From Chrysoporthe austroafricana (Eukaryota > Ascomycota > Sordariomycetes > Diaporthales > Cryphonectriaceae), in assembly GCA_001051155.2 (NCBI GenBank), contig JYIP02000005.1, forward strand, positions 1,798,001 to 1,862,000: a stretch of DNA of 64,000 nt. Direction: 5' to 3'. Shown piece by piece: positions 32,267 through 45,230 of the stretch. A model generated the notes under the pieces. That model was not told the DNA's origin. It did no database searches and worked only from the letters and a program-made list of their open reading frames with translations. Positions within the stretch are counted from its first letter, which is position 1; each line of letters begins with the position of its first letter. A program made the translations under genes and the position numbers.

Positions 32267-35200
32267 CCTCAAGCCAGGCTGGACCGCTACCGTGGTAAAG
32301 CAAAGACGAGAGCACAAGGTTCGAGAAAAGGCTCGCTCATCTTCAAACCCGCTGAGTGTCAGGTGTCCCTAAAATTAAAAGCGTGGCCAGGAGCAACTGT
32401 GTTCACTTCAACGACAGCGCTATACCCGAGGGACGACTTGTGAATGGCAAATGCTCAAGCAATGCGAGTGACCGTATCAGAAAGCTCGAAATGAAAAATC
32501 AAAAGACGAATTCACTGGGAAGTGGGCAGCAGTCCAGGTGTTGATTCACCGTAGGCGTCAAAACAGGCAGATGCTGATACCGAATACTTAGGCTAGCTGC
32601 CTTAGGTAAGCAGCAACGGCGAACACTCGGATCGCAGCCGCAATGGAAGGCACTGAGCTTGGAAGGTCCCTGTAACACACGCGGCTGATCATTGGCCAGG
32701 GTCTGCTCGCTAGCCCGCAGAGCAGAAATCGCCTCGTTCAATCATGAGCAGGGCCAAATACCAGGAAATACCAGGGTGGACCCCTCCCTTCCCGCGGCCC
32801 CTACCATGGTAGATCCCGAGACGCCATGTCGAGAGCTCGAGTCCTCGCGAGTCCTTGCCTCGACCAGATGCGCCGCCCATTCTCAACTGGCTATATCGAC
32901 CTGATGCGGCGGGCTCTGTGCATCCCACATCGTGCTCGATGCTTTCTCTGGCGGGAGATTATTGGGAGCACTCCCGGTTGTTAGCTTCCCGGCTCCTCCA
33001 TGGCGCCCTTATTCACCACGACGCTATTCGCAGCGAGGCTGCGCGGGTGGGGAGGGTTGGCGACAGGCTCTCTCCCCCGGGCCCCGGGGTCTCGCAATGG
33101 GTGCCAATCTGCACTCACTTTCCATGTTCGTTATGTCCCGCCTGTTATATGCCTGCCTAGGCCCTGTTACTATCATCCTCTAGCGCCTCAGGATGCCGGT
33201 GCCGCGTGCCATGCGACGGGGACTGCAAATGCTGCTGACTCTCTAGCGCCTCCTGCAAGGCTCTGGGCGGTACAGTCGATCGGGGCCCCACGAACCCCAG
33301 GGAATCGGGGGTCGTGCTGTACGAATGCTTGGCCGTGAGGTTCCAATCTCCGCGGTCCGCGGTCTCTGAAAGCCTCCGTCGCGTGAGGTCTCCCGTGTCC
33401 TGGATTTTTGACAGGTGGCGGCAGCTAGAGATGCCACACAGCTTGCAGTTCGGGACGGGACCTAACCTGTTGGGCTGATCGATACCATGTGCGACAACGT
33501 CCCATGTCCCAACCCTCGAACAGGTCCGGTGCCCTGTGGCATAGCCTGGTGAGCGTTCTGGGCCTGCCGCCCCTTCGCATTTGATGTGGGATTCGGTGTG
33601 ACCTGTCTTTCCGCGCCACCTGCTTGTCCGGTGCTCATTCCATTGCCCAGCCTTCGAGGCGAAAGACGGGCAGCTGGGTGTATGGGCAAACAACTGGGCG
33701 CGAGATACGTGTCAAGGTCAATTTTCATCACCGCTGTGCCAAAGACAATACGAACGCTGGTCTTGTCTCGATTTTTGGAGCCGGGCTGGTGTTCCTCGGT
33801 TCCGATGACATGCTTCCGCGGCCGTCCAAAGGAAGTGAGCCCATCAAAGCCTGGCGTGAGAACAGGCACGGCCTGGGCCTCCTAGTTACTTCGAAATTCG
33901 ACTGGCACCCTGCCAGCCAATTGAAGGCTTCCAGCCTCGATATCTGGCACACCGGTGGGGTTGTGCGACAGTACAAGGTTCGTGGCATGGCTACTCAGGT
34001 AGTCGCACCTGTTAGGCCTAGTAACTCGGTTCGTCCAGCCGATCTCTGCCCTGGGGGAGTGATCAACTATGTCAGGCCGCTGCGAAGTTTGGCCTGTTCT
34101 CAGAACCGAGCTATGGATTGAGGGGAACCCTGACGCCTGCGACCAGGGCGAAAGTGCACGTTCAAGGGGCGCGGGGAGATGCTGCCGGTCTTTAAGTTGT
34201 TAGCAGGAAGGGCACGCTGAGTCGGGCTCACGCGCCTCGCAGGCACCCAGGTCACTTCGCATGGTGGAAATGGGGACAGTTGCTTATTGTGGCGGATGCA
34301 TTTGGTCGGGGCGAGCGCGGCCGCAGCTTTGGCGTGATCGGTGGGAACGTTCTTGTGCGAATGGTTCCTGGACCAGGCTGTCCGGCCAGGCTAGGTCTCT
34401 AGATACCTGGGTGTCACGATACCTCGGTAGGCACTTTGATATCGGTGATCTGTGGTTGGAAAGGCTGTCAGCGGTACCCCTGACTGGGCGTCAAGTGATG
34501 ACCAATGTCGGGTTTGACCTCTGAAACAGCTGGCAGCATTTGTCTGCCCTGTCCAAAAATAATCACAATCCTTCCGATCAGCAATAAAGATAAGCAGCAC
34601 TCGGCGTTGGCCGTGCAGAATTTGCCAACCCTCGCAGTGGACCAGCGGCGGCGACGAAAAGAGGAAAAACACAAAGGCAGAAAAGAAGAACAGGGTATCT
34701 TCTTCAGGGCATCATAGGTGCTCTAGATGGCAGATGCAGCTTGCTTGATGTTTTGGCGAGGAGGTCGGGGCGGCCAAACGGGGTGGTGCAGAACGGAGGT
34801 GGTCTCGTGGCCGGGATGGGAAGCGCGGAGAGGGGAGGGGGGGAAATACCCCGTCCGCTTTCATGCATGGCGGAAGAGGAACGACATCCGCTTGTCTGCA
34901 CCTGTCGTCAAAACGTGGCAACATAAAAAGCTTGACGGAGGAGCTAATCCGTCAAGGTTGACCATAGGCCAAACCAGCAAATCTTGAACATCGAGACCGG
35001 CGCGATTCGAACGCAGCAGTATCAGGACGATCATGTGGGCTGTCGGACCAGTACGCCGGTCGGGGCGATGAAGAATGTCGGCGAGGCTCTGCCTCTTCCG
35101 GCGGTCAGCCAGACGCCATGCCCGCATGCCCGCACTGATGCGTGTTCCTGGATTACAGATAGTAGTGTTGAGGGAAGCCATGTTGGCGGTCTGGCCTGGA

Positions 35201-38200
35201 ACCAGGACTCGAGGGTCGCTGAGGCGGCCTGGGGGGCCGATCGTGAGGACGGCCTAAGCATCGAGCAAGATCCCTGGACTACCTAGGTAGTGTCGGTGGG
35301 GCAATCTTTATGTACGGTGCGGCTTCGCCATTACATCGACGGTCCAGGAAAGATGCCTGTAGCCGAGTCTTAGATTTGTGCTACCACAGACGAGCGCCCA
35401 AGGTGACAAAGGCCACGGCGACGTTATGGACATCAGGAGCATTCTCGTCCCGGCAGTGTAGCGCTGGAGACGGGTCATTTCCCAGCCGGTTCCTGTCCAG
35501 GACCAGGTCGAGGGCAGAGCACGAAACTAAACGTCAGCGCATCCCGAGTCGAAGCAGTCCGAGGAACATCCTCTTCCTGAGGACCCTGACCCGTATTACA
35601 GCCCGGCCGCCTGGGCGGACCCGGTTTGGGGAGTTACAGCCTCATTGAGGACAGGGGGCCGGCGAGCATAGACGACATACTGGGGCCGTTCGAAATAGGG
35701 GAGATTTTGGGATGGGTTGGAGATCACGGGAGATGTGGGCTTGGAGGTTGCTAATGTGAAGTGGCCCCTCCGCCCTTTTTTAGTGCTTCCGTATCCACCT
35801 GGTAGGGTAGATTTCATGCATCGCACCCGCGCCGGTGGTGTTTGCTGCGACCCTGGCACGCCTGGCACGACCTGGCAGCTGTGCCTAGGACTGACTACCA
35901 GGAAGGATGGCGAGATCACCGAATGTGGCAGCCACCATTTGCCGACCTCAACCCATGGGATGCGCGCAGTCATGATGCTGGCAGCGGCTGACCTCCCCGC
36001 CCGCCCGTCCGCCCGCCCGTGCAAGCACCATCCTCAAGACCCTTCCTTCACCTTGCGATCCCACCAACGTCGCGGGCACAGGTACGCGGTGCGATCCCGT
36101 TCACGTTCAGAGCGCAGCCGGGTACCATGCCCTGGAGTGACGGTGTGCGTGGGTGTGTGAGTGTGAATGTGTGAGAGAGAAAGAGAGAGTGTGTGTGTGT
36201 GCGTGTGGGCACCAGTCAGAATCCGCACGCCGCCTGTTGCTCCTGGGGACGGGGAGGGGGATGGGGAGGGGGGCGTGTGAAGGCAGGTAGGTGTAGGTCG
36301 TCGCAGTGCCGCAGGCTGAAGAGGCGGCCGTGAGACCAAGGCGCGAGGTGAGGTGAGGTGATGACATGTACGGTCCGGCACAGCGATACCCAGCAAATGA
36401 GCGATGGTCGGAGGGAAATCGATCTCTCTCAGGAACCTGGCCCGCCCGTGGCCCTACCGAGTCGGGCACCTACCAGATGCAGCAGCACGCACAAGAGAGG
36501 CGACACACTCGGCTGCTGGCTGGGGTGAACCTGAGGGAGGGATGCCGAAGCTGCCTGGGGGGGGGGCGTGGAGAACCCACATGGGGGCGTAATGTAGAGG
36601 ACAGGTTGCGGGTACATGAGACGTACCTCTGCTGCCGACGGTACCTGCTACTGTACCAGAGCAGGCTAACTGCTGCACCTCCAGATCTTTCCGGATGTTC
36701 CAGCCAACTGGGCGTGCTGGGGTCTGGGTGGGAGCCCCAACACAACCCTGCCGAGGTGCCACCTCCAGAGCGCGAGGACAATGCACCCCGTCATCCAGCC
36801 TGCCAGCTGCCTCGCCCGCCCGCCCCGGCGCTGCGTCCAGTCCGGTCGAAGATTCGAGAGTGAAGCCATTCGGAGCGGCCAGGGGCGGTGGGAGGAGGAT
36901 GCCTCCTCGAGTCTCTTCTCGAGGCGATCCCTACCTCGTTGTTATGCCATGGCCCCTGCGCTCATCTCGTGCTCTGGCACGGGGTCGTCGGGTGGTCGGT
37001 GTCCCATACCTGTGGGTCGCTCGTCGTTGCTGAAGCTCTTGGTCTGGAACACCGCCGTCGGCGTGATCTCTGCTCGGCCTCGTCCATCATTCGCCACACC
37101 ACCACCGCCCTCCCCAGGATTGACCGTCCCCTCGCCCGACGTGTCAGGCCCCGATGGCCCTCTCGGGCGTGCTCACACCCTCTGTGCCGGTCTGGGCCCC
37201 GTCCCAGGCGACTCTGTATTGTGTGTGTTGTCGCGTCTACGATGAGAATGCTGATGGCCGTCAAAGACTGAGAGGACGGATCTTCGCAGAGCCGAAACCG
37301 AATCTCGCAGATTGCGACAGCGACAGCGCAGAGGCCTGCGTCTGGCAGGCTCGCTCTCTGCGCCGCCTCCTGGGTCATCCTCCCACGCGGCGGACAGTCT
37401 TCCCGCCGGGACGCGCTGAGGTCCTCCCGCGGGATGGCCTGGTGTGGGTAACCTGCCTGTGGGCGAACTTGTATTCATTGAACTGGCTTTTCTCCCAGTC
37501 CCGTTGTCCCTCCAGGTGGTCTCCCAGGTCGGGACCCCGACAGATGATGCCCTGCATGGTCCGATGCCCATCGCTGCGGGCGACGGCGCTCAGGATGGAC
37601 CTGATATTGGGGCAATTCGAGGCGTGTCGTCCTTTCCAGGGCTCGGCAGGAAGCCCACGTTGGGCTGGACCCTGGGGGCGAGGTCACGAGTACCCGGCGA
37701 GACTCCAGCTGCAAAGTCAGGGCCCCTGTCCGCTTGCTGCTGGGGTGGCCTTTGTGCAGAGGCGGCGTATGGCTTGGCTTGGGCATGTCACCCATGTCAA
37801 GCAGATCCACCGCGACGTCTCCATCCCATCGCCCTCGCCCTTCCTCGTCTCTTGTCTCTGGCCCTTCGCTTCTCGGCCGGTTCGTGGCATGTTTTGATCT
37901 GTGATCCCGTCCTCCGTCGAAGGGCCTCTCCCGCCGGACGCAGCGGGCACCTCTCCTCCCACGGCCTGCGGCCTCGATCCCCCTCCCCTCCCCTCCGCCC
38001 TTCCAACCCCCAGCGCCCCAAGAGGCGGGCGCTGGGCAGTGCATGTGTCGTGTCTGACGCCCACCTCATCCGTCGACGGGACCAGATTTCTACCTGCTAC
38101 CCGTCCGTACTATCAGATTGCTGTATGCGCGTACTGTAGGCTGCCAGGGAAGAAAAAGCTGGCTGATGGGGCGCGCGGCGGTGCTGCCCCGGCTGGGCCT

Positions 38201-38814
38201 TTGACAGGGCCCCGGCCGTCCATCTGCATCATCTCACATCCGACCCTTCTTCCTCGCACCTACCGCTGCCGCCCTCTTTTTTTCCCAACCTTACCCAGGG
38301 CCTGCGGCTACACCTTCACTCGCCTTACTAACGGCTAGCTTGCCCGGCCCTACCTTAACTCTTATTCCTGGCCCAGAGCAAGATCGCGGGACTCGACGAC
38401 ACGTCCTGCGTCTACCTTACCTTACCTAATCCATCCCGGCCTGACCCCCATGCCTGCCTTGCCCTTTTCATCTCTTCCCCATTCCCACCCTATATCGTTC
38501 TTCTTCTTCAATAACCTTCCCTCGCCGTCCTCATCGTCGCTCATACACCACCTCGCTCGTGCGGGTTTCCCTCGTCCCCAGCACCTGTCCCAACGTTCCC
38601 CCCGCCATCCTCCCCTCGGAACTCGCTCTGTCGATCATCCCGCCAGCCCATCCTATATCCTGCTGTTGACCTCGTACTTTACTACTCGTGTGGCCTCCCC
38701 GTCCCGCCCGTTCCTTTTCGCGGCGCCGGCTACACTGCGCAGGGTCGGCGCCTCGCCCCGTTTGTTTCCTTCACTTCTTCCCCAGGGACCACGGCGTCCG
38801 CAGTCACACACGCC
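32267..38814. other. 6.5-kb region without a supported gene
   Basis: The longest gene-free stretch of the window. Frames of 100-250 codons occur on both strands and overlap heavily, but they are low in complexity, start at non-ATG codons or lack family resemblance. GT/GA repeats lie at about 36145-36210. From about 37900 the plus strand becomes pyrimidine-rich, as in a long 5' leader of the SNT2 gene. I see no transposase, reverse transcriptase, terminal repeats or tRNA gene. Confidence 0.5.
36145..36210. repeat. GT/GA-rich simple repeat
   Basis: Interrupted GTGTGT and GAGAGA units, including a run of seven GT. Simple sequence, not a spaced array. Confidence 0.8.
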
Positions 38815-41800
38815 ATGGCTCCTAGGCCTCACCCACCCGCTGCCAGCAGCACCGACAGCCCGTCTCTCCCTCCCGTCACTGCTGCCTGGGCCAAAGACGC
38901 ATCCCAGGCGCCCACCCCGACCCAGCAGTCCAGGAATCCCTCTCTGTCCCCCTCCTCTGGCCCGCCCACCAACAAGTCTGACGTCGACATGATCGCCCCT
39001 GGCAAGGGCGCTGCCACGTCGCAGCCCATGACCAAGTCCTCGTCGTCATCGTCGCTCTCGAACCCGGCGGACGCCAAGGACGGCGCTGGCACCGGCGCAG
39101 CGCCATATGGCACCCGTTCTCGCAACAGGACGGGCAGAGCGCGGCCCAACTACGCCGAGGACAAGGATCTCGACATGATGGATTTCGAGATGTATCCCGA
39201 GCGGAAGGACGACGGCGACCCCAAGAAGGTGCAACGGCAGCCGAATCCATCCAGTGGGTCAAATGACGCAGCGCCGCGCCCGACTGCATCGTCAACACGC
39301 AAACCCCTTCCCACCGCCGAGAATGTAAAATCTGCCACCGCCGCCAAGGAGCAGCAGCAGCAGCACGACCAGTCTGGTGCTGCAGCACCCTCCGCCTCCT
39401 CCGCGCCGAGCCCTGCGCCCGTCACGCAGCCAGCCTCCAAGAAGCGCAAGGCAGGCGCTCACTCCAGCTCTGCCGGCTCGGCCCAGAATGGCGGCGCGGC
39501 TGCGCACAAATCTGCATCCTCCAACAGCACAACGCGGAAGCCGCTGGGCCGCACCAGCGGCTATCCCGAGACCAACATGATGAGTTTTGACGACACCAAG
39601 GCTCGTCCTAAGAATAACACGCTGACAGCCGATGACGGCACTGTGTTGGCTGTAAATGGTAAGCCTGGTCCTGCACTGACCCTGACTCCGCGAAACACGA
39701 ACCACCCATGCCCGTGAATGTCAACCCTCTTGCTAATGCAGCCCACAGATCATGTCTACCTGGTCTGTGAACCACCTGGGGAGCCATACTACATTGGCCG
39801 AATCATGGAGTTCTTGCACAAGAACAATGATGCATCAGGCCCAGTGGATTCCATACGGGTGAATTGGTTCTATCGGCCCAAGGACATCGCCCGCAAGACC
39901 CAGGACACGCGGCAGCTATATGCGACAATGCACTCCGACATCAGCCCTTTGAACACGCTGCGTGGCAAGTGCACGGTCAAACACAAAGCTGACATCCCCA
40001 AGTTGGACGACTACCGAAAGATCCCGGACTGCTTCTGGTGGGACAAATTGTACGACCGCTACATCTCGAAGAACTACGACGCCATCCCAACATCACAGAT
40101 CATCAATGTTCCTGAACGGGTGAAGAAGGTGCTGGACGAGCGGTGGAAGTTCGTTCTGGTGGAGCAGGGCCGTGGCAAGGAGCTCACGAGTGCTGTGAAG
40201 TCCTGCAAGCGATGCAACGGCTATTGCGCCAGGTACGTATCCAATCATGGCGGCACGCACCATAATCCCCATCCTCCGCCCCCATTTTTTCGTTCTCAAT
40301 TTGTCGCATACCCTGTCCTCGCAGTCCCTGTTCCCTTCCCCTTCTCTGCAGCGTGTCAGCCTGAGCCTAGGCCGGCCGCTGCTGGCTTTGGCCCGACCCA
40401 GATTCCTAGCCTGGCGTCAAGCCCACCCCTCCAAGTTCCGCCTTCGAAAATCAGCGGTGCCACTTCTTGCCAAGCTCGCGAGTGCAGGGACGTCCAATCC
40501 GCGCTCGCACTTCTTTGGGACTAGCCCTACCGCCCCGAATGCGCTAACCTGATTGGGGACTGTCTAGTGCCGATTCTGTCGACTGCGGGTTCTGCGGGAA
40601 CACATACCATATGACATGCGTGCGTCCGCCCTTGCAGAAGAAGCCCGCCCGCGGGTTTGGCTGGGCCTGTGCTCCCTGCAATCTCGCCCAGGAGAGGAAA
40701 CTCGAGGCTCTTAACGCGCCTCACCTCCATGATTCTCATCATGCCACCGAGGATGAAGAGGTTCCGGAGGAGGAGGAGGAGGACCCCGCCCATATCGACA
40801 CTAACCGGACCAGCCCCAGCGAGGAGGAGGAGCATCCTCCCCCAACCGCGGAGCAGCTGCACCAAGCCAGCCTCTGGCCCTACAGATATCTGGGGATGCA
40901 CTGCAAGATAGAAGACGCGCTTGACTATGATGACCGCATCTATCCTCGCGCGAGCTCCAGGCTCGGCCCTCGGCACCAGGCTACCGTTGGTACCTGGCCA
41001 GGCCGGCCGATCGAGTTTGTGAAGCCGCTGGAGATCAAGAAGAGCAGTCGAAAGGATGGCCGGCACTCTAAGGAGGCACAGGCCCTCATCGAGAAAGACA
41101 AGCGCGAGCGGGAAAATCGCCCGAAGCATATTCAAGACGAACCCTTCCCTGGTTTTATTGCTCGGGGAGAGGATCTACCTGAGGATGACCCAAACAGTAC
41201 CTCTCAGTGTCTCTGGAAGCCTATAGAGGACAAGGAGGGGAATGTTCTGAAAGACGCTGATGGGGACATACTCATCTCAGAGGCGGGCATTGACGACTAC
41301 ATGGACAGAGCCAGAACCATGTGGGAGGCGCTCGATGTTCCCAAGAGGAGTACAAATTTGGAAGATATCGCCCGAGACGAGCTCTACAAGAACAATTACG
41401 ACCCGGAAAAGGCACTACAAGCGCTAGCGAAGACTGACAAGTCGGAGTTCAAGGAGCCTGAACTGACTTCGGCTGAGCAGAAGAAGTTTGAGGAGGCGGT
41501 GATCAAGTTTGGCTCAGAAATGCAGCTTGTCAAGAAGTACGTCAAGACGGTACCACACGGCATGATCGTTCGGTACTGGTACAAGTGGAAGAAAACCCCC
41601 AAGGGAAAGCAGATCTGGGGTAACTATTCACAGCGCAAAGGCAAAAAGGAGATCAAGAGGGCACAGGCAGAGGCCAGCAAAGCTGCTGACGAGGTTGCCG
41701 ATGATCATGACGACTCGGCATTTGATACCGAAAAGGCCAAGGCCAAGAAGAAGGGCTTCATGTGCAAGTTCTGCAACACCAAGACCTCCAGACAATGGCG

Positions 41801-44569
41801 CCGTGCTCCCAACGTCACAGCTGCCATGGTCACCGAGAATGGGAACAAGAACAAGGACAAAGGCGCTCAGTATGTGGTCGCACTGTGCAGAAGATGCGCT
41901 GAGCTCTGGCGTCGTTATGCCATCCAATGGGAGGATCTCGAAGAGGTGGCCAAGAAGGTTGCTGCTGCCGGTGGCCGTGCGTGGAAGAAGAAGGTCGACG
42001 AGGAGCTGCTGAAGGAGCTGCAGGCCAACAACGAGATGATTGCTATGACTAATTATAGCACACCGGAGCCTGCGACTTCCATGCCCAGCCCTGCAGCTGC
42101 TTCTGGTTCTGCCCAGACGACAAGTCAAGAGCCGCCTCGCAAGAAACTCAAGTCTGAACGAGACCCAGAGCCTGCCACATCTGATACTGCAAGTACTGGC
42201 GCCGCTACGGCCAAGAAGAAGGACAAAGACAAAGACAAAGAAAAGGACAAGGCCCAGGAAAAGGGGAAGCCAGCAGAGAAGCCAGCACCACCACCTCCAC
42301 CTCCGATGCCCAAGCCGAGGACGATGCCTTGCGATATCTGCGGCCAGCTGGAACCCCTGGAAGATCAGCATCTTCACTGCAAAGAGTGCCGGTTGAGCGT
42401 ACACCGCAATTGCTACGGTGTAGTAGACAATCGTCACTTTGGAAAATGGAGCTGCGACACGTGTACCAACGACAAGAATCCGCAGGTGTCACTGGCAAGT
42501 CTTTCTACGGACAACTTCCATAGCGTGTGTGCTAATGACCATTACAGTGTATCAAGTGCGTCCTTTGCCCGATCGAGAACACGGATCACGACTTCGTGGA
42601 GCCTCCGAAGATCTCTCACAAGAAGAAGACCGAGAAGGAACGCGAGCGTGAGCGACTGGAGAAGGAGAGAGCCGTCAAGGCCGCCGAGTTTTATCGCAAG
42701 CGACAGGAGGACCTTGGTCGGCCTGTCAATCCAAGGGAGCCGCTCAAGAGGACGGCAGACAACAACTGGGTACACGTCACCTGCGCCGTGTTTACTCCAG
42801 AGGTAAAGTTTGGCAATGCGAAGGCGCTTGAGCCTAGCGAAGGCATTCCCTCGATTCCCCGGGCTCGATACCAGGAGGTCTGCAAGGTCTGCAAGTCACA
42901 GAAGGGTGCTTGCGTGGCTTGTCATCAATGTCGTGCTCCAGTGCATGTCGAGTGCGCACATCAGGCTGGGTATACTCTCGGCTTCGACATCACACCTGTC
43001 AAAGGCTCACGAAGAGACCAACACAATATCGTCAGCATTGGGGACGAGAGCGGGACGATGACAGCGGCCATCTGGTGCAAAGAGCATCCGCCGAAAACTA
43101 CGGTGCATCGAATGCAGGATGTGGTTGACGAATCCGGATTGAACGCCCTTCAGCTGTATGTTCGGAACTACAAACAGGCCGATCTGACGTTGACGGGCTG
43201 CGCCCGCAAGGCCAACCTGATCCCGAATACGGCAAAACCATCTGCTACGGCTGTGGCCGCGTCGCCAGTGAACCGACGAGCGTCGACCACAACCATACCG
43301 CAGACTCTGGCAACGCCGGTGCAAGTCAACGGCTCCATCAAAGAGGAGCTCCCGGTGATCTTGCAGCCATTGGGCAAGATTTGCATCACTTGTGGCACCG
43401 ACGTGAGTCCCAAATGGTATTCTATCGACGAATCCCAGGAACGATCGCTGGTCAATGGCTATCATGGGGCGCTCGGTGCAGAGGCCCAAAAGTTCGTGGC
43501 ACAGCGGAACTACCAGTGCCACAAGTGTAAGAAGGACAACCGGCAGCCTCGACCTGTCCAGGTGAAGAAGGAGAAGACTCCGCCGCCGCCGCCGCCGCCG
43601 CCTACGGAGGCTTCCAAATCATCTGCCCAGGCCGTGCAGGCTGTTCAGGCCGCCAGCAGCCCGCAGAACTTGATGAGTGTTGGACGAATCGCTCCACAGC
43701 CTTGGGATAACCCTCCACGTCAACCTTCGTCGGACGCCCCGCCAGTCTCTCAACCACCGCCGATCGCACCCCCAACCTTGGGACCACCATCTGGGCCCCC
43801 GCCTGGACCCCCTATCGCGCCTCCCATCGCTGCTCCCATGGTACAAGCTCCGCCGCCGCCGCCACCGCTCTCGCAGCCCATTGCACCTCCTGCGATTCCG
43901 TCTGGCTTACCGCGAGGTCCGGCTCCGATGCCTCAATACCCGCCGCCACCGCAAAACGCGTCGTATAATGACTGGCGTCGGCCATCATCACAACATGGTT
44001 CACACCCCCCTCCCCCTCCACCACCTCACCATATAAATGGGGGCCATCCGCACATGCCGCCTAGCTCCATGCCACCCCTCGCGCCACCGAATCATCTACG
44101 ACCCCCGACTCTGTCTAATATTCCTCCTCCGCCGCCGCCGCCTCTACAAAATGGTCATGGCCACGGTCATAGCCACCACGGCCCTGCACCCATGGTCAAC
44201 GGCCTGCCGCCGTCGCCAAGGAGTCACGGAGGTCCTCCACCACCAATTCCAAACGGTGGGCCTTTCATGGCTCCTGCATACCATCAACCTCATCCGCCTC
44301 CGCCTCCGCATCCGGTTTCTCATCCACCACCTCCCCCTCCTCACCACCTCACCAATGGCGGGCCTCCGCCGCGGCCTGCTGAGCACCCGTTCTCCCAGGT
44401 CCTGCATCCTCAACGCTCACCCTTCTCAACTCCGCATGGAAGTCCGCCCGTGGCAAGGGAAAGTGTCATCATCGGAAGAGACGTGGGCAATCCACCACCT
44501 CGGCCTCCCGAGAACCGTCAACCGAGCGGTGCCTCAGCCAGTCCCTCTTTACGGAACCTGCTGCACTAG
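38815..44569 (+). CDS. SNT2: SNT2-type chromatin reader (BAH-PHD-ELM2-SANT-PHD)
   Basis: Four exons (38815-39658, 39749-40232, 40568-42485, 42548-44569) encode about 1755 residues. A disordered start contains GTRSRNRTGRARPNY. The domains follow in order. BAH (about 283-420) begins DHVYLVCEPPGEPYYIGRI. PHD1 (about 430-490) has CKRCNGYC and CGFCGNTYHMTC. ELM2 lies at about 640-730 and SANT at about 741-786 (FGSEMQLVKKYVKTVPHGMI). A GATA-like finger occupies about 838-885 (CKFCNTKTSRQWRRAP, then LCRRC). PHD2 lies at about 1022-1080 and an extended PHD at about 1083-1250. A second GATA-like finger starts near 1359 (CITCGTDVSPKWY, later CHKCKKD). The tail of some 330 residues is Pro/His-rich. SNT2/SntB proteins read histone H3 and recruit an Rpd3-type deacetylase and, in aspergilli, a KDM5-type demethylase. 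They affect development, autophagy and secondary metabolism. Confidence 0.94.
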
Positions 44570-45230
44570 GAGTCATATATGCGTTCCGTCCGGGAGAGAG
44601 TCCCGCAGAGCAGCCACCATTCCGTTAATCCCGAGCTCCGGCAATACTCCGCTCAGGAGCCAACCAGCCGAACACGGCGGTGATCCCTCCTCGAGCTCAT
44701 GTACAAGGAACTCATTCGCACTCTCACGCCAACACGTGGATGTCTCGCCCGTGCGATCACCTCAGAACCTGTCCTGCCAATATCGCTAGCCCCGAACCAA
44801 GCATAGTTCCAACGTATCTCACAATGCGAGCAGCCATGACGCTGATGTATTTTATGACTTGGTGGAGTCTTGATGTTCGTCGCAAGCGGTTCTACGGGTT
44901 CGGTGTTCTGATACGGCTTCGAGAGTCCCCTGTACAGTCATATATATCTTTGTGTTTTCCGTACTCATACTAGATCCCGCCCTCGGGTTATACATCGAAG
45001 AAATGGTTTCATCAATAAAGTAGTCGAGAGAAGGAGAAGAATTGCGTGTATACCATCATCCGGAAGGGAAGGTTCAGATCGAGGCGTCTGGTTCTGTGTC
45101 TCATAGACATTCAAAAAGCGGATGGCATACTGTCTAGCGTGTGTGAAAGCAAGTAGTGATAAATTTGAAAGTTCTATGAAGTACACCGTCGTGTCCAACT
45201 ATGCGGCGTCGTCTGTGATCCGAAATCGCC
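44570..45230. other. Convergent 3' region
   Basis: Contains the 3' flanks of SNT2 (+) and the cytosine deaminase gene (-). Nothing else is visible. Confidence 0.5.

Noticed and set aside
34975..35070. Possible minus-strand tRNA, from a T-loop-like GATTCGAAC
   Set aside because: The T stem has a mismatch and no acceptor, D or anticodon stems can be formed around it.
36145..36210. Repeated GT/GA units as a possible regularly spaced array
   Set aside because: Simple microsatellite without constant repeats and unique spacers; not a CRISPR.
37154..38139. Overlapping 180-250-codon frames on both strands
   Set aside because: Biased GC-rich sequence gives open frames in several phases at once; none resembles a protein family.
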